In this document: positions 7,279 to 16,299 of the stretch, piece after piece | Numbering within the stretch: the first letter of the stretch is position 1 | How the letters are laid out: each line of letters begins with the position of its first letter | Source of the DNA: Euryarchaeota archaeon UBA130 | GTDB taxonomy: Archaea > Thermoplasmatota > Poseidoniia > Poseidoniales > Thalassarchaeaceae | Length of the DNA: 41,153 nucleotides | Direction: 5' to 3' | NCBI GenBank assembly: GCA_002505775.1 | Contig: DAVY01000013.1 | Coordinates: forward strand, 49,685-90,837 | Program-made: the position numbers and the translations under genes | The notes under the pieces: model-generated | The model's database searches: none | Told to the model about the DNA's origin: nothing | What the model saw: only the letters and a program-made list of their open reading frames with translations

Positions 7279-8625
7279 TTAGAAGGTTGTCACTTCTGGG
7301 TCAACATCGAAAGGTCCGCCCAGGCTAGCAATTGAAGCTCTTCTATCAGGCCCTATTCCTATGCTGACGATGGGTATCCCTGATAGCTCCTCGATCCTCC
7401 TAACATACGAGAGGGCGGTCTCTGGGAGCACTTCGAAGCCCTTCCTGTCTGATCTTGAGAGCTCTGCCATATCTATCCACTCCTGTTCTTTCAAGGCGGG
7501 GAATCCTTGATGTATTTCGTATATTGGCTTGCATCTAGCGAGGTCATGGCTACTAGTTGGCATGCAATCGATTATCTGGCCATCCAAGTCATACCCTGTG
7601 CATATGTTTAGCTCGTCTAATCCCCCGAGCACGTCTAGTTTAGTTAGGACGATACCGGTGTAGCCATTTATCCTGTGACTGTCCCTCAGCGATACCATGT
7701 CTAGCCATCCCGTTCTTCTCGGCCTCCCCGTGGTCGTTCCGAACTCATGGCCGACCATTGCCATATGATTGCCGGGACCCGTGTCGTATGGCAGTTCGGT
7801 CGGGAATGGCCCATTCCCAACCCTGGTCGTGTATGCCTTTGATATTCCGAAACAGTTCTCGACATGACCGGGATGAATTCCAGCTCCGTGTGTTGCATTG
7901 GCTCTGCTGGTGACCGATGATGTGACGAATGGATAGGTTCCCTGATCGATATCGAGCATTGCTCCCTGAGCTCCCTCCAACAGGACATTTTCACCGTTCT
8001 TGAGGGCATTGTCAATCATGGCTCCAGTGGGCCTTATTGCATCTCCAAATCTATCCATTATCCACTTCAGATCTGCGATGAAGTCTTTCCTCCCTATCTT
8101 CTTGTTGACACCAACGGAATCTAACTGCATGTTCATTCGGGAAACTGTTTCATCGATTTTGTCACTGTCGTCGATCACAAAGGGTATGTCTACAAATCTG
8201 ATTCCTACTCTCTCGATTCGGTCCCTGTATGCCGGACCTATCCCCCTACCAGTTGTGCCGACCACCTTGTCGGCACTATCGTACATCCTGTGGAAGGGCA
8301 GTATCACGGATGCCCTTTCGCTAATGAACAGCCTCTTCCCCTCTGGCCTTTCTTTTGTTAGACTGTGCCATCTGTCAAGCTCCTCCTCCAAGACCCATGG
8401 GTCAACTACCATGCCATCCCCTAGAACCAAATTACAATGGGTAGATGTGACTCCGGAAGGGATCTGGTGAAGTTTGAGCGTGGTATCTCCGAGGACAATT
8501 GTGTGGCCTGCGTTGTTCCCGCCTTGGAACCTTACGGCCCAGTTGGACTCGTTGGCTAGCTGGTCTATGGCCTTGCCCTTGCCCTCATCTCCCCATTGGG
8601 CTCCGAGTACTACGCTGGCGGGCAC
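7279..8625 (-). CDS. purA: Adenylosuccinate synthetase
   Basis: Catalyses GTP-dependent joining of IMP and aspartate to adenylosuccinate, the committed step to AMP. The 448-residue length is normal. The N-terminal GTP-binding glycine loop reads QWGDEGKGK with the catalytic Asp, FQGGNNAGHT follows, then TTGRGIGPAYRDR (IMP loop), and TTTGRPRRTGWLD with the aspartate/IMP-binding region. The start is GTG at 8625; no clear Shine-Dalgarno precedes it. It heads a minus-strand run of six genes. Its 5' end is divergent from the L40e gene across a 110-base gap that should contain both promoters. Confidence 0.97.
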   Translation of the reverse strand: MPASVVLGAQWGDEGKGKAIDQLANESNWAVRFQGGNNAGHTIVLGDTTLKLHQIPSGVTSTHCNLVLGDGMVVDPWVLEEELDRWHSLTKERPEGKRLFISERASVILPFHRMYDSADKVVGTTGRGIGPAYRDRIERVGIRFVDIPFVIDDSDKIDETVSRMNMQLDSVGVNKKIGRKDFIADLKWIMDRFGDAIRPTGAMIDNALKNGENVLLEGAQGAMLDIDQGTYPFVTSSVTSRANATHGAGIHPGHVENCFGISKAYTTRVGNGPFPTELPYDTGPGNHMAMVGHEFGTTTGRPRRTGWLDMVSLRDSHRINGYTGIVLTKLDVLGGLDELNICTGYDLDGQIIDCMPTSSHDLARCKPIYEIHQGFPALKEQEWIDMAELSRSDRKGFEVLPETALSYVRRIEELSGIPIVSIGIGPDRRASIASLGGPFDVDPEVTTF

Positions 8626-8702
8626 CGGGGGATGTCCAATGCAGAAGGTGTTTGAATGCTTTGGATGAGAATGCTGATTTTTGGATAAGAATATGTCACG
8701 AA

Positions 8703-8714
8703 GCGATTATGTAT
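8703..8714 (+). promoter_or_regulatory. Possible TATA element for the L40e gene
   Basis: The AT-rich run CGATTATGTATG is centred about 27 bases before the L40e ATG at 8736, the spacing expected for a leaderless archaeal transcript. The match to the archaeal TATA consensus is only partial, and another AT-rich stretch (about 8676-8695) lies upstream. Confidence 0.3.
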
Positions 8715-8735
8715 GGCTGGTAGGTCGGCGGGGAC

Positions 8736-8891
8736 ATGGCACAGAGGCACGCGGTGGCTGAGGCTAGGCTTCTGAAGAAGTGGATTTGCATGAAGTGCTC
8801 TGCCACACACAGGGGTAGCAAGCCTGGTTCATGTAGGAAATGTGGTTACAAGAACTTCAGGCCTAAGGCTGCTGAGAGAAGGAAGACCTGA
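8736..8891 (+). CDS. rpl40e: 50S ribosomal protein L40e
   Basis: A 51-residue zinc-finger ribosomal protein of the large subunit, homologous to the mature ribosomal part of eukaryotic ubiquitin-L40 fusions but, as in other archaea, without ubiquitin. The sequence begins MAQRHAVAEARLLKKW and has two CxxC-type pairs, ICMKCSA and SCRKCGY, followed by the conserved basic end NFRPKAAERRK. Length and both cysteine pairs match the archaeal family (about 48-52 residues). The stop lies two bases before the end of the convergently transcribed UPF0147 gene. Confidence 0.93.
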   Translation: MAQRHAVAEARLLKKWICMKCSATHRGSKPGSCRKCGYKNFRPKAAERRKT

Positions 8892-8893
8892 TC

Positions 8894-9172
8894 TTACTTA
8901 CTCCTTTTGTTCTCTGACATTAGTGTCTCCAGAGCTGTTTGTATTTGGAGGCAAAGTGGGCCATAGTGAATGGGCAGGTTTGCGTCGTTGAAAATTTCAT
9001 CTAGCTTTGAGGCAGTCATTCCCAGCCTCACGTCCATGTCCTTGTTTTTGTTCAGTAGCCAGTTATCGACTGCCTCTTTTGCTGAGGCCCTGATGTTTCT
9101 TGGCACTTGTGTGTCGTCTAGCTGTCCCAGCACTTGGGCTATCTGTTCAATCCTAGTCTCCACATCTGACAA
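8894..9172 (-). CDS. UPF0147 family protein
   Basis: A 92-residue helical protein of the archaea-specific UPF0147 family, function unknown. The family pattern is visible as DDTQVPRNIRASAKEAVDNW early on and LDEIFNDANLPIHYGPL in the second half; length is typical. It lies 54 bases downstream of the isoaspartyl peptidase gene on the same strand and converges with L40e. Confidence 0.88.
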   Translation of the reverse strand: MSDVETRIEQIAQVLGQLDDTQVPRNIRASAKEAVDNWLLNKNKDMDVRLGMTASKLDEIFNDANLPIHYGPLCLQIQTALETLMSENKRSK

Positions 9173-9226
9173 GTGACCACCAAGTTGAGCGGGCTGTGGG
9201 CCCTCCTTAAGCGCATCCCCCTCGAG

Positions 9227-10021
9227 CTAGTCTTCAATCCACGATGCCCAAGGCATATCTGTGTTCGCTTGACCCTCTCCAGGGCCCTCAGTCCCAATTG
9301 CAATCAGTCCAACAGATGCTTTGGTCGGAATGAGGTTTTCAAGGCCCCAGTTCATCGCATGTTTCAAGGTGGGGCAACTATCGCTTTCGGCCATCTCACC
9401 TACTCTGTAGCTTAGTAAGGCCCTGGTGATTTCCTCTCCTTCTCCGGTTGCGGCCACTGCCATCCTCTCATTGACCCAGAACCCTGACCCCGGCAAGGGT
9501 ACGTCCCCTACTCTGCCGGGAGGCCTGTGGCTACAACCTCCTGTACTGGTTGCACAGGCCATGAAGCCTGCAGAGTCTCTCACAATGACCCCTACTGTAT
9601 CTCCGTCTTCTTCTATTGGTGGCCTCCCCTCTACTTGCCTCCTGAGATGGCCTCTCTCATCTGCCCATGACCTAGCGCCGTTCCCCGTTAAGCCATTGAT
9701 GTTCTGATCCAGTAGATCTGCCGCGACCCTGATCGGATTGGGAGTTTCCTCCATTGCGATAACGAATCCAAGTCTACCGTCACTTGTCTGAATTGATGCG
9801 TCTAGAAGGACGGATCCATCTATTCTGAAGACCCCTCCAGTTCCGGCATTGAAAACTGGATCGTCCTCAAGAATTACGCAGGCCTCCACAGCGGCCTCCA
9901 CTGCTGAAGCTCCCGAGAGGAGGAGTTTGGATGCAACGTCGACGGCGACCTGCAAGTTCGCCTGTCTCTCTGGCCCTGGTCCTGCTCCCCCATGTGCCAC
10001 CACTGCCATCTTCGCCATCAT
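9227..10021 (-). CDS. Isoaspartyl peptidase / L-asparaginase (Ntn-hydrolase, plant type)
   Basis: Belongs to the family that removes isoaspartyl residues from peptides or hydrolyses asparagine after autoproteolytic activation. Motifs in order are VAHGGAG at the N-terminus, FNAGTGGVFRIDG and LLDASI in the alpha chain, the cleavage/nucleophile threonine in DGDTVGVIVRD (about residue 142), and ATSTGG with PGRVGDVPLPGSG in the beta chain. At 264 residues it is a little shorter than typical (about 300). Three closely spaced ATGs are available; I use the first, which follows a GGGGAAA stretch. The neighbours LonB and UPF0147 suggest a protein-turnover context. It is unrelated in fold to the second asparaginase-family gene at 21282. 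Confidence 0.92.
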   Translation of the reverse strand: MMAKMAVVAHGGAGPGPERQANLQVAVDVASKLLLSGASAVEAAVEACVILEDDPVFNAGTGGVFRIDGSVLLDASIQTSDGRLGFVIAMEETPNPIRVAADLLDQNINGLTGNGARSWADERGHLRRQVEGRPPIEEDGDTVGVIVRDSAGFMACATSTGGCSHRPPGRVGDVPLPGSGFWVNERMAVAATGEGEEITRALLSYRVGEMAESDSCPTLKHAMNWGLENLIPTKASVGLIAIGTEGPGEGQANTDMPWASWIED

Positions 10022-10065
10022 TTTCCCCGTGATGCGTGCAAGTGGAGGGACTTAAGTTAGATTGT

Positions 10066-12123
10066 TCAGGTAGTTGATTTGTGTTCCTGAGACATCAAAT
10101 CGATAGTATCGATGACGTTCGCAAGCCTCTCGACTAGACTCACCTTGTCTTCTGACCCGACGAGGGCATATTGCAACACCTCATCGAGTGAGTCGACGGG
10201 CTTTATTTGGACTATTGATTCGTATTTCTCGTCAATTAGAACATCCTGAATGTTAGAGCGGGGAATGATTATTGTCTCGATACCTGCCTTAGCCGCAGCT
10301 TCAATTTTTGCTGTTACCCCCCCTATGGGAAGGACCTCCCCCCTTACCGACAAGGAGCCTGTCATGGCAAGGTTCTGCTCAATTGGAATCCCCTCGAATG
10401 CACTGATTATCGCGGTAGCCATGGTAATGGAAGCACTGTCACCGTCAACATTGTGGGTTCCTGGGAATTGGACATGAAGGTCGAAGTCTTTGATATCCTT
10501 GCCAGTTAGTTTCTTGACTACTGCACTGATGTTAGTCACACTCTCCTTTGCTAGGTCGGAAAGCCCGCCAGTGGCAATTACTTGGCCAGATCTTCCTTGT
10601 GAGGGCGTGACCATGGCCTCGACGGGAAGTACTACTCCTGAGAAGTCAGATAGCCCACTATCCGCACCAAGGACAGCTAGTCCGTTTACCCTTCCGACTC
10701 TTGAGCCCCTGTTGACCAACATTGCGTACTCTGACTGTCTTTCCAAATATCTGTCTGCTATTTGTTGCTCCAAAGGTTTGGCGATTGCTCGTGCCCTTGA
10801 GATATGTTCAGCCCTAACTAAGTCAGCCCCCTCCTCAGATGCCAAGTCGCCTGCTATCCTCACTAAACCACCGAGTTCCCTGAGCCTTAGAGAGAGCCTG
10901 CCTCTCCTTCCGCTCCTCCTCTGGGCTTCTTTGAGTATCAAACCAATTGACTCACGATTGAAGTGAGGGATAGCTCTTCCAGATTGCTTCCCTTGTTCAT
11001 TTTTTACTTCTTGGGCGATGAATCTGACCAGTCTTCTCCTGTTCCTCTCTGTATCCCTCATGTCGGTGTTGACATAGACTTCGTAACCATAGCCCCTAAT
11101 CCTGCTCCTGAGGGCAGGATGCATCTGTTGGATGCTGTCAAGATTGCCGGCGGCCACCAGAATGAAATTAGTTGGTACTGGCTCTGACTTAGTTAGGGCC
11201 CCCGAGGACCTTTCAGAGCGCCCACTGATTGAAAGTTCGCCTTCTTGCATTGCCACAAGTAGTGCTTGTTGCTCTTCCATTCTGAGCATCCTGATCTCAT
11301 CTATGTACAGTACTCCCTTGTTGGCCCTGTGTACAGCACCTGGCTCAACTCTTTCATGAGCAGGCGTCGCTAAATCGGCTCCCGACTGGAAAGGGTCGTG
11401 TCTAACATCCCCCAGAAGAGCGCCTGCCAGAGTGCCAGTTGCATCAATAAATGGCGGGTCATCGTTTCTGCCCCTCTTGATGAGTAGTTTTGGAATGTTA
11501 GACTCATCCCCCGCGGTAAGCCTGGTTCTAAGGAAGAAATATCCGAAAATCAGTAAAAATGAGCCGAAAATTAGCGTCATGATATCGCCAGTCTGCAGTA
11601 CTGCCAGCAGGAGAGCGGCGCCAATTACCATGACGACGAATAACAGTGTCCTGTTTGTCCTCTCTCTTTGGATTCTTATTTGCGCCTTTCTTTCGGAAAT
11701 TATGGCAGACCCTCTCCCAGCTGGAACAGTTCTAACTCTCGGCTCGTTCTCGTCCTCGGTATTTCTGTAGACCAATACATCTTCCAGACTGTCCTTTGGC
11801 AGGAACTCTGTCATCGACCTCGCCAGCATGGATTTCCCTGTACCTGGCTCTCCGACCATTATCATGTGTCTTCTCTGCTCAGCTGCCTTCCTTACCACAA
11901 TGGATGCTGCCTCTTGGCCGATTACTTGATCGACGAGATTCTCCGGGATAGGAACTTCACTGGTCGAGGTTATTTTCAGTTCGGAAACCCACTCTTCAAC
12001 TGGGACCTCACATATTGGATCCTTATCCTCTCCAACCCCGAATGCGGGACCTTCCTCCCAAGAATCGAGATGGCTATCGTTGTCGGACTCTGCGGTCGAA
12101 TCGATGGCTTCCTCACCTCCCAT
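10066..12123 (-). CDS. lonB: Archaeal Lon-type membrane protease LonB
   Basis: Membrane-anchored ATP-dependent protease, the main quality-control protease of Euryarchaeota. In the 685-residue reading, Walker A is GEPGTGKS (residues 91-98). Two transmembrane helices (roughly residues 160-205) are inserted inside the AAA+ domain, as in LonB, Walker B is VLYIDEI, and the C-terminal S16 domain holds the catalytic pair: Ser in DGDSASITMA and Lys in GGVTAKIEAA. I chose the ATG at 12123 because GAGG lies seven bases upstream. The longer frame would start from TTG at 12183. A pair of short inverted repeats sits just upstream. Confidence 0.96.
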   Translation of the reverse strand: MGGEEAIDSTAESDNDSHLDSWEEGPAFGVGEDKDPICEVPVEEWVSELKITSTSEVPIPENLVDQVIGQEAASIVVRKAAEQRRHMIMVGEPGTGKSMLARSMTEFLPKDSLEDVLVYRNTEDENEPRVRTVPAGRGSAIISERKAQIRIQRERTNRTLLFVVMVIGAALLLAVLQTGDIMTLIFGSFLLIFGYFFLRTRLTAGDESNIPKLLIKRGRNDDPPFIDATGTLAGALLGDVRHDPFQSGADLATPAHERVEPGAVHRANKGVLYIDEIRMLRMEEQQALLVAMQEGELSISGRSERSSGALTKSEPVPTNFILVAAGNLDSIQQMHPALRSRIRGYGYEVYVNTDMRDTERNRRRLVRFIAQEVKNEQGKQSGRAIPHFNRESIGLILKEAQRRSGRRGRLSLRLRELGGLVRIAGDLASEEGADLVRAEHISRARAIAKPLEQQIADRYLERQSEYAMLVNRGSRVGRVNGLAVLGADSGLSDFSGVVLPVEAMVTPSQGRSGQVIATGGLSDLAKESVTNISAVVKKLTGKDIKDFDLHVQFPGTHNVDGDSASITMATAIISAFEGIPIEQNLAMTGSLSVRGEVLPIGGVTAKIEAAAKAGIETIIIPRSNIQDVLIDEKYESIVQIKPVDSLDEVLQYALVGSEDKVSLVERLANVIDTIDLMSQEHKSTT

Positions 12124-12138
12124 GGACAATCCTCGGAC

Positions 12139-12166
12139 TACGCTGAACGTAAGCCCTTCTTGAAGG
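12139..12166. promoter_or_regulatory. Two adjacent short inverted repeats upstream of lonB
   Basis: TACG-CTGAA-CGTA (12139-12151) and CCTTC-TT-GAAGG (12155-12166) lie 16-43 bases upstream of the lonB ATG, in the 74-base gap after the preceding gene. Such dyads could be operator half-sites or small hairpins in the leader. Arms are only four and five bases, so chance is a real alternative. Confidence 0.25.
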
Positions 12167-12196
12167 TGCGTTAATGGCGTCAAGCGGGAAATCGCC

Positions 12197-15100
12197 CTAT
12201 TTGTCCTTGGATACCCTTGTTGGATAGTACCTACTCAGGTATTCCTCCCCATAGTAGTGCCACTGCTCCATCGACCACCCCGGAGGAAGTCCCCCAGGCG
12301 GAAGTGGTGGCGTCATAGGGGGAGGCGGAGGGGGGTTCGAGGTCCTGCTGACGGATGGAATAGTGGCAAGGGGAGGCATAGGTTCCTGATTCTGAATCAA
12401 CGGATTCTGTAGCGATTTCAGGCTTGGAGAGATTCGATTTCTGGCAATTGCCGTTACAACCAATATCGCACCGAATATTAAGACTAGAATAACGGCATAT
12501 GCAGCGACCGAGAATATCGAAAACTGACTATCCCCGGAGCCCTCATTGGGATTACTATCCGAGGGACCATTTTCTGAGCCCTCCCCTGGAGCAGCGGCAT
12601 CGAATGTTTTCTGTTCTGAGGTCCTTCTATCGAACCCGTTTTCATCTACGCCTTGCACGCTCAATGTGAAATAATCCCCAGCACTCAACCCGTTGCCTGA
12701 TGCTGGAAGAATGATGAATGGTCCTAGATTGAAAGAGGATCCGGCGCTGTGGCATATTCCAGTTATCTTGTTACAGACTGTCCATGTCACTCTGATTTCA
12801 TCTAATTGCTGACTCCCTATGTTTGTTATTTCAACTGTAGGGGTGCTTCCTATCTCAGATGAGTCTATCTTTACCTCGAAATTCTCATCCCATTCCAATG
12901 GGATGTCATCTACTATGGAAATGGAGAGGGAAATCGTAGTGGATGCCCCATGACGGTCCTCAGCCGTGATTTTGACAGTGTCTGAGCCTGCTTCCGGCCA
13001 GTTCGCCTCCATTATTCCAGAAATTGGATCGAAGAAGACTGCACCGGGATAGTAACTTGATGCAGTAATCCAAATCTCTTCATCTGAATCGTCGATATCT
13101 GAAACTCTGCTTATGAGGTCTATATCCATACTTTCGCCCATTTTTATCGTTAACTCATCGATATCTGTGGAGTCTATTCTGGGCGCATCGTTCACATTGA
13201 GCACGTAGAAGGTCACTGTGGTGTCTGAAGACTTAGAACCATCACTTGCCCTGAGGGATATCTCGACCACGCCGTTTGAGTCATCATCAAGGGAGTTTAC
13301 ATTGATTGTTTGTCCGAAAATGCTGGCTTCAACCAGGGAATTGTCCGATACAGATAGGATCTCAACGGTAACCCCGGAAACTGGGACGACTTGACCATTG
13401 TTGTTTGTGTCAGAAAGGTAGTCGGTCAGCCCGAGGCTTGCTGAGCCTCCTTCGTGGAAAGATTGGATTGGGATTGGGGACCATCTGGGAGCCCCATTCT
13501 CAACTACGTTAAACATCATTAATCCGGTATTGGACTCATCTCCATCGTTCACTGTGACTTGCATTCCTTGGGGAATGGGTGAACCTTGGCTATCCAAAAG
13601 AAGGTCATCAAACCTTACTTCGATCTCTAAAGACGAAGGATTCCATGCTATGAACTCAGGTTCAGGGCTGTGAACGTCTAGATTGAACAACGGAGTCTCT
13701 GCATCCGAGATCAGCCCGACTACAGAAACCAATTCAGAGGTTCCAACCTTGACAGTAGGAACGCCCGCATATGTCATATCGCCGTTCCCAAGAACCCTGG
13801 GGAGTGAGTTTTGCAAGTAGAATGCCTCCTCAGCAGTAAGCCAATCACTAGTCTGACCAGCCGCATCTGTCCACTGTACTCTAAGATCATAATTTCCTAG
13901 CTCGGCATCAAGTGGCGTATCGATTTCAAATGAAAATCTAGCATTATCGCCAGCTCCGACGATGGCGATGTCAGTGACCCAATCCCCGCTCCACATGCCA
14001 TTAGAAGAAGGAGAGTAATGCACCGTTGGGAACATGGTACTGATATCGTCTACTAGGTCGTTTGACAGCGCCGATGCCTCGAAGGAGATGGAGTCTCCCC
14101 TGTCAATTGACGTGGATCCACTGGATGAAGGTTGACTCGCGGAAGGTGGCATATCATGCAAAGCGGGGACATCAGAGATATCGTTAGAGGGGGACCTGTC
14201 TCCAGAGTTTCCAGATATTTTTGCCCTGATATTCGTCGAGCCCATGGAAAATATGTCAAATCCAGTTGTATCTAATACGGCATTGAATGTTTGTGAGCCC
14301 CCAATATCGAAATCGCTGAGTGTATAAGTGGATATTTCATTCTCATCCAGGCCGTCCATCCAATTTATTGAGAGCTGTCCACCTCCATCATAAGCCTCGA
14401 CCCCATTATTGGATACACGACATGAAATGTCCAGGATATCCCCCGGTACAAATCCATCATTACCGTTCCTGTTTGAGATTGTAATCGTATCTACGCCAAT
14501 GTCTACTAGCGGTATCATATCCAAGTCCACCGCTGAAAGGAAGTTGTTGTAGGTCGTATGTGGGCCGTCCATAAGGGCGAAAACAGGCCAGAAATTTTCC
14601 AACTGAGTATATCCGCCACCAGCCCTAACTGCACTGAGTGGTACTTGCCATGAGTTTTCAACGGGAACATTTGGAGTAAGTGTCAATTGCTCGAAGCCGT
14701 TGTTATGACTGGCCAACATCCATTCCCTGAAACTGTGATGTGGCTTCACACCATTATCATACGAATCGGGGCTTACCTTCTCCGTGATTGCTGCATAGAG
14801 GAATACGGACACCGAGCTCAAGGATCCAGTATACATCGAGTTTACCGTAACTGTAACCTGGTCAGTTGCAGAATCGTATTGGGTCTCCAGCTGCATGGCA
14901 TAGTTAGAAGTGTCCGAGTCCATGCACCCTCCATTAGAGTAATCTGAGTCGTAATAATTAGTACCTCCAGCCCCTACCTTGTAGCAAGTACCAGATTGCC
15001 TATCTGCAAAAGAGAACACGGGGATTCCTGATGCAGCCGCCGACACGTGATTTCTACGATTTATCGGACTATCATCCGGATATCCGCCGGAAGACGATTG

Positions 15101-15385
15101 AAAGAATGAGACGAATGTGAAATCCTCAGGGTTAGAGTTCTTCAGATTGTCCAGAGAGGGGGACGCACTACTCATGCAAGGGCCACACCAGTGTGCTCCG
15201 ACATACTCGCCGAAGACTGGATGTCCGGGGCTGGTTGCGAACATTTTAGCCTCTATTTCATGCAATTCTTCCATGTGAATTGAGCGGTCATTGTCCGAAA
15301 TCGCAACCATGAATGACGATAGTAAAAATAATGTCACCATTGTTGTTGAAGAAATCAAGCCATATCGAGTCGGGCCTTCCATCAT
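12197..15385 (-). CDS. Large membrane-anchored surface protein with N-terminal thioredoxin-like domain and cadherin/Ig-like repeats
   Basis: A 1062-residue protein with a signal peptide (hydrophobic core LISSTTMVTLFLLSSFMVA), then a thioredoxin-like region with an intact redox motif AHWCGPCMSS near residue 67. Beta-rich domains follow, including at least one cadherin-like module (NDAPRID followed by a DIDDSDEE calcium-type stretch). One transmembrane helix lies near residues 953-977 and a cytoplasmic proline-rich tail ends PPGWSMEQWHYYGEEYL. Topology is therefore mostly extracellular. A role in oxidising, reducing or displaying surface disulfides is possible but unproven. ATGs exist at 15385 and 15382 after a GTG at 15388. 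A possible TATA element (TTATACC on the minus strand) lies about 25 bases upstream. Confidence 0.85.
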   Translation of the reverse strand: MMEGPTRYGLISSTTMVTLFLLSSFMVAISDNDRSIHMEELHEIEAKMFATSPGHPVFGEYVGAHWCGPCMSSASPSLDNLKNSNPEDFTFVSFFQSSSGGYPDDSPINRRNHVSAAASGIPVFSFADRQSGTCYKVGAGGTNYYDSDYSNGGCMDSDTSNYAMQLETQYDSATDQVTVTVNSMYTGSLSSVSVFLYAAITEKVSPDSYDNGVKPHHSFREWMLASHNNGFEQLTLTPNVPVENSWQVPLSAVRAGGGYTQLENFWPVFALMDGPHTTYNNFLSAVDLDMIPLVDIGVDTITISNRNGNDGFVPGDILDISCRVSNNGVEAYDGGGQLSINWMDGLDENEISTYTLSDFDIGGSQTFNAVLDTTGFDIFSMGSTNIRAKISGNSGDRSPSNDISDVPALHDMPPSASQPSSSGSTSIDRGDSISFEASALSNDLVDDISTMFPTVHYSPSSNGMWSGDWVTDIAIVGAGDNARFSFEIDTPLDAELGNYDLRVQWTDAAGQTSDWLTAEEAFYLQNSLPRVLGNGDMTYAGVPTVKVGTSELVSVVGLISDAETPLFNLDVHSPEPEFIAWNPSSLEIEVRFDDLLLDSQGSPIPQGMQVTVNDGDESNTGLMMFNVVENGAPRWSPIPIQSFHEGGSASLGLTDYLSDTNNNGQVVPVSGVTVEILSVSDNSLVEASIFGQTINVNSLDDDSNGVVEISLRASDGSKSSDTTVTFYVLNVNDAPRIDSTDIDELTIKMGESMDIDLISRVSDIDDSDEEIWITASSYYPGAVFFDPISGIMEANWPEAGSDTVKITAEDRHGASTTISLSISIVDDIPLEWDENFEVKIDSSEIGSTPTVEITNIGSQQLDEIRVTWTVCNKITGICHSAGSSFNLGPFIILPASGNGLSAGDYFTLSVQGVDENGFDRRTSEQKTFDAAAPGEGSENGPSDSNPNEGSGDSQFSIFSVAAYAVILVLIFGAILVVTAIARNRISPSLKSLQNPLIQNQEPMPPLATIPSVSRTSNPPPPPPMTPPLPPGGLPPGWSMEQWHYYGEEYLSRYYPTRVSKDK

Positions 15386-15452
15386 CACTACCGGTCAGAA
15401 ATGTGGTATAACCATGTTCCTTGCTAGCATCTAACTTCGCTTAAGACGGAGG

Positions 15453-15464
15453 TTTAATTGATAT
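15453..15464 (+). promoter_or_regulatory. TATA-like element for the trmI-aspS unit
   Basis: TTTAATTGATAT is centred about 28 bases before the GTG start of trmI, the spacing expected if the transcript is leaderless. It lies in the 100-base divergent gap between the surface-protein gene and trmI. Confidence 0.45.
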
Positions 15465-15486
15465 CTAAAGTAGTACCCCGTTAAAC

Positions 15487-16299
15487 GTGGATGACGGGAG
15501 TAGGGGTAATTGGCTGGCACTTAGGGAGGACGATGGCAGGGCCTACCTTCTAAGAAGGGCGCCAGGGGAAGTCAAGATCAAGGGTCTCGGTAGATTTGAC
15601 GCTGAGGAGCTTCTGGAGGGTTATTCCCTGGGAGACAGGATCAAAGTGGGCCAGAAATCTCTGACGATCGTCAATCCTTCCCTACCCGAGGCGAGGAGGA
15701 ACATGGCCAGGAGGGCTCAGGTTATCGGCGCCAAGGATTCTGGTTTCCTAATCTCATGGATGGGAATTGGAATCGGATCGAGGGTTCTAGAGGGCGGGCA
15801 TGGTTCGGGAGGATTGGCCATGCATCTTGCAAATGTCATGGGATCAAAAGGGACCCTGATATCAGTAGAGGCGCGGACTGAACATGCTGAAGTTGGCAGA
15901 ATGAATATGGAAAGGCTGTCGGAGGTATTGCCCGAGTTCCCTAAATGGCACCTGATCGAAGGGGACATGGGCAAAATAGGAAGTCTAGTGATGGAAAAAT
16001 GTGAGGAGTTAGATGCGGCAATAATTGACATTGCTGAGCCTTGGGGAGTAATCCCTGAGGTAGAGCCTCTCCTGAGGGCAGGTGGGAGATTGGCCTGTTA
16101 TTGCCCGACCACTGCTCAGTTGGAGAGGTGCTGGGAAGCGGCACAAAAAAGTGGCATGATAGTAGAATGGGCCGGAGAGATGATTGAGAGAAGGTGGGTA
16201 AAGGCCAGTAAGGGAGGAGTTAGGCCGGGGAATACACCAATAGGACATACCGCATTCCTACTTATTTCCGCTAAGGTTGCTACGCACGAGGAGGAATGA
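15487..16299 (+). CDS. trmI: tRNA (adenine-57/58-N1)-methyltransferase TrmI
   Basis: SAM-dependent methylase that places m1A at positions 57/58 of the tRNA T-loop in archaea (Gcd14/TrmI family). The 270-residue protein has an N-terminal small beta domain (about residues 1-85) followed by the Rossmann methylase: the SAM-binding glycine motif appears as VLEGGHGSGGLAMHLA, the acidic residue binding the ribose in LISVEARTEHAEVG, and the motif IV region as AAIIDIAEPWG. The start is GTG with a TATA-like element about 28 bases upstream and no Shine-Dalgarno. The stop overlaps the aspS ATG (ATGA), coupling two tRNA-related genes. Confidence 0.92.
   Translation: MDDGSRGNWLALREDDGRAYLLRRAPGEVKIKGLGRFDAEELLEGYSLGDRIKVGQKSLTIVNPSLPEARRNMARRAQVIGAKDSGFLISWMGIGIGSRVLEGGHGSGGLAMHLANVMGSKGTLISVEARTEHAEVGRMNMERLSEVLPEFPKWHLIEGDMGKIGSLVMEKCEELDAAIIDIAEPWGVIPEVEPLLRAGGRLACYCPTTAQLERCWEAAQKSGMIVEWAGEMIERRWVKASKGGVRPGNTPIGHTAFLLISAKVATHEEE

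Noticed and set aside
8000..8470. Plus-strand open frame of 156 codons inside purA
   Set aside because: Antisense to conserved purA motifs and without a plausible start signal or family resemblance.
10490..10966. Plus-strand open frame of 158 codons inside lonB
   Set aside because: Antisense to the conserved S16 protease and AAA+ regions of lonB; low-complexity Ser/Leu/Pro translation typical of shadow frames.
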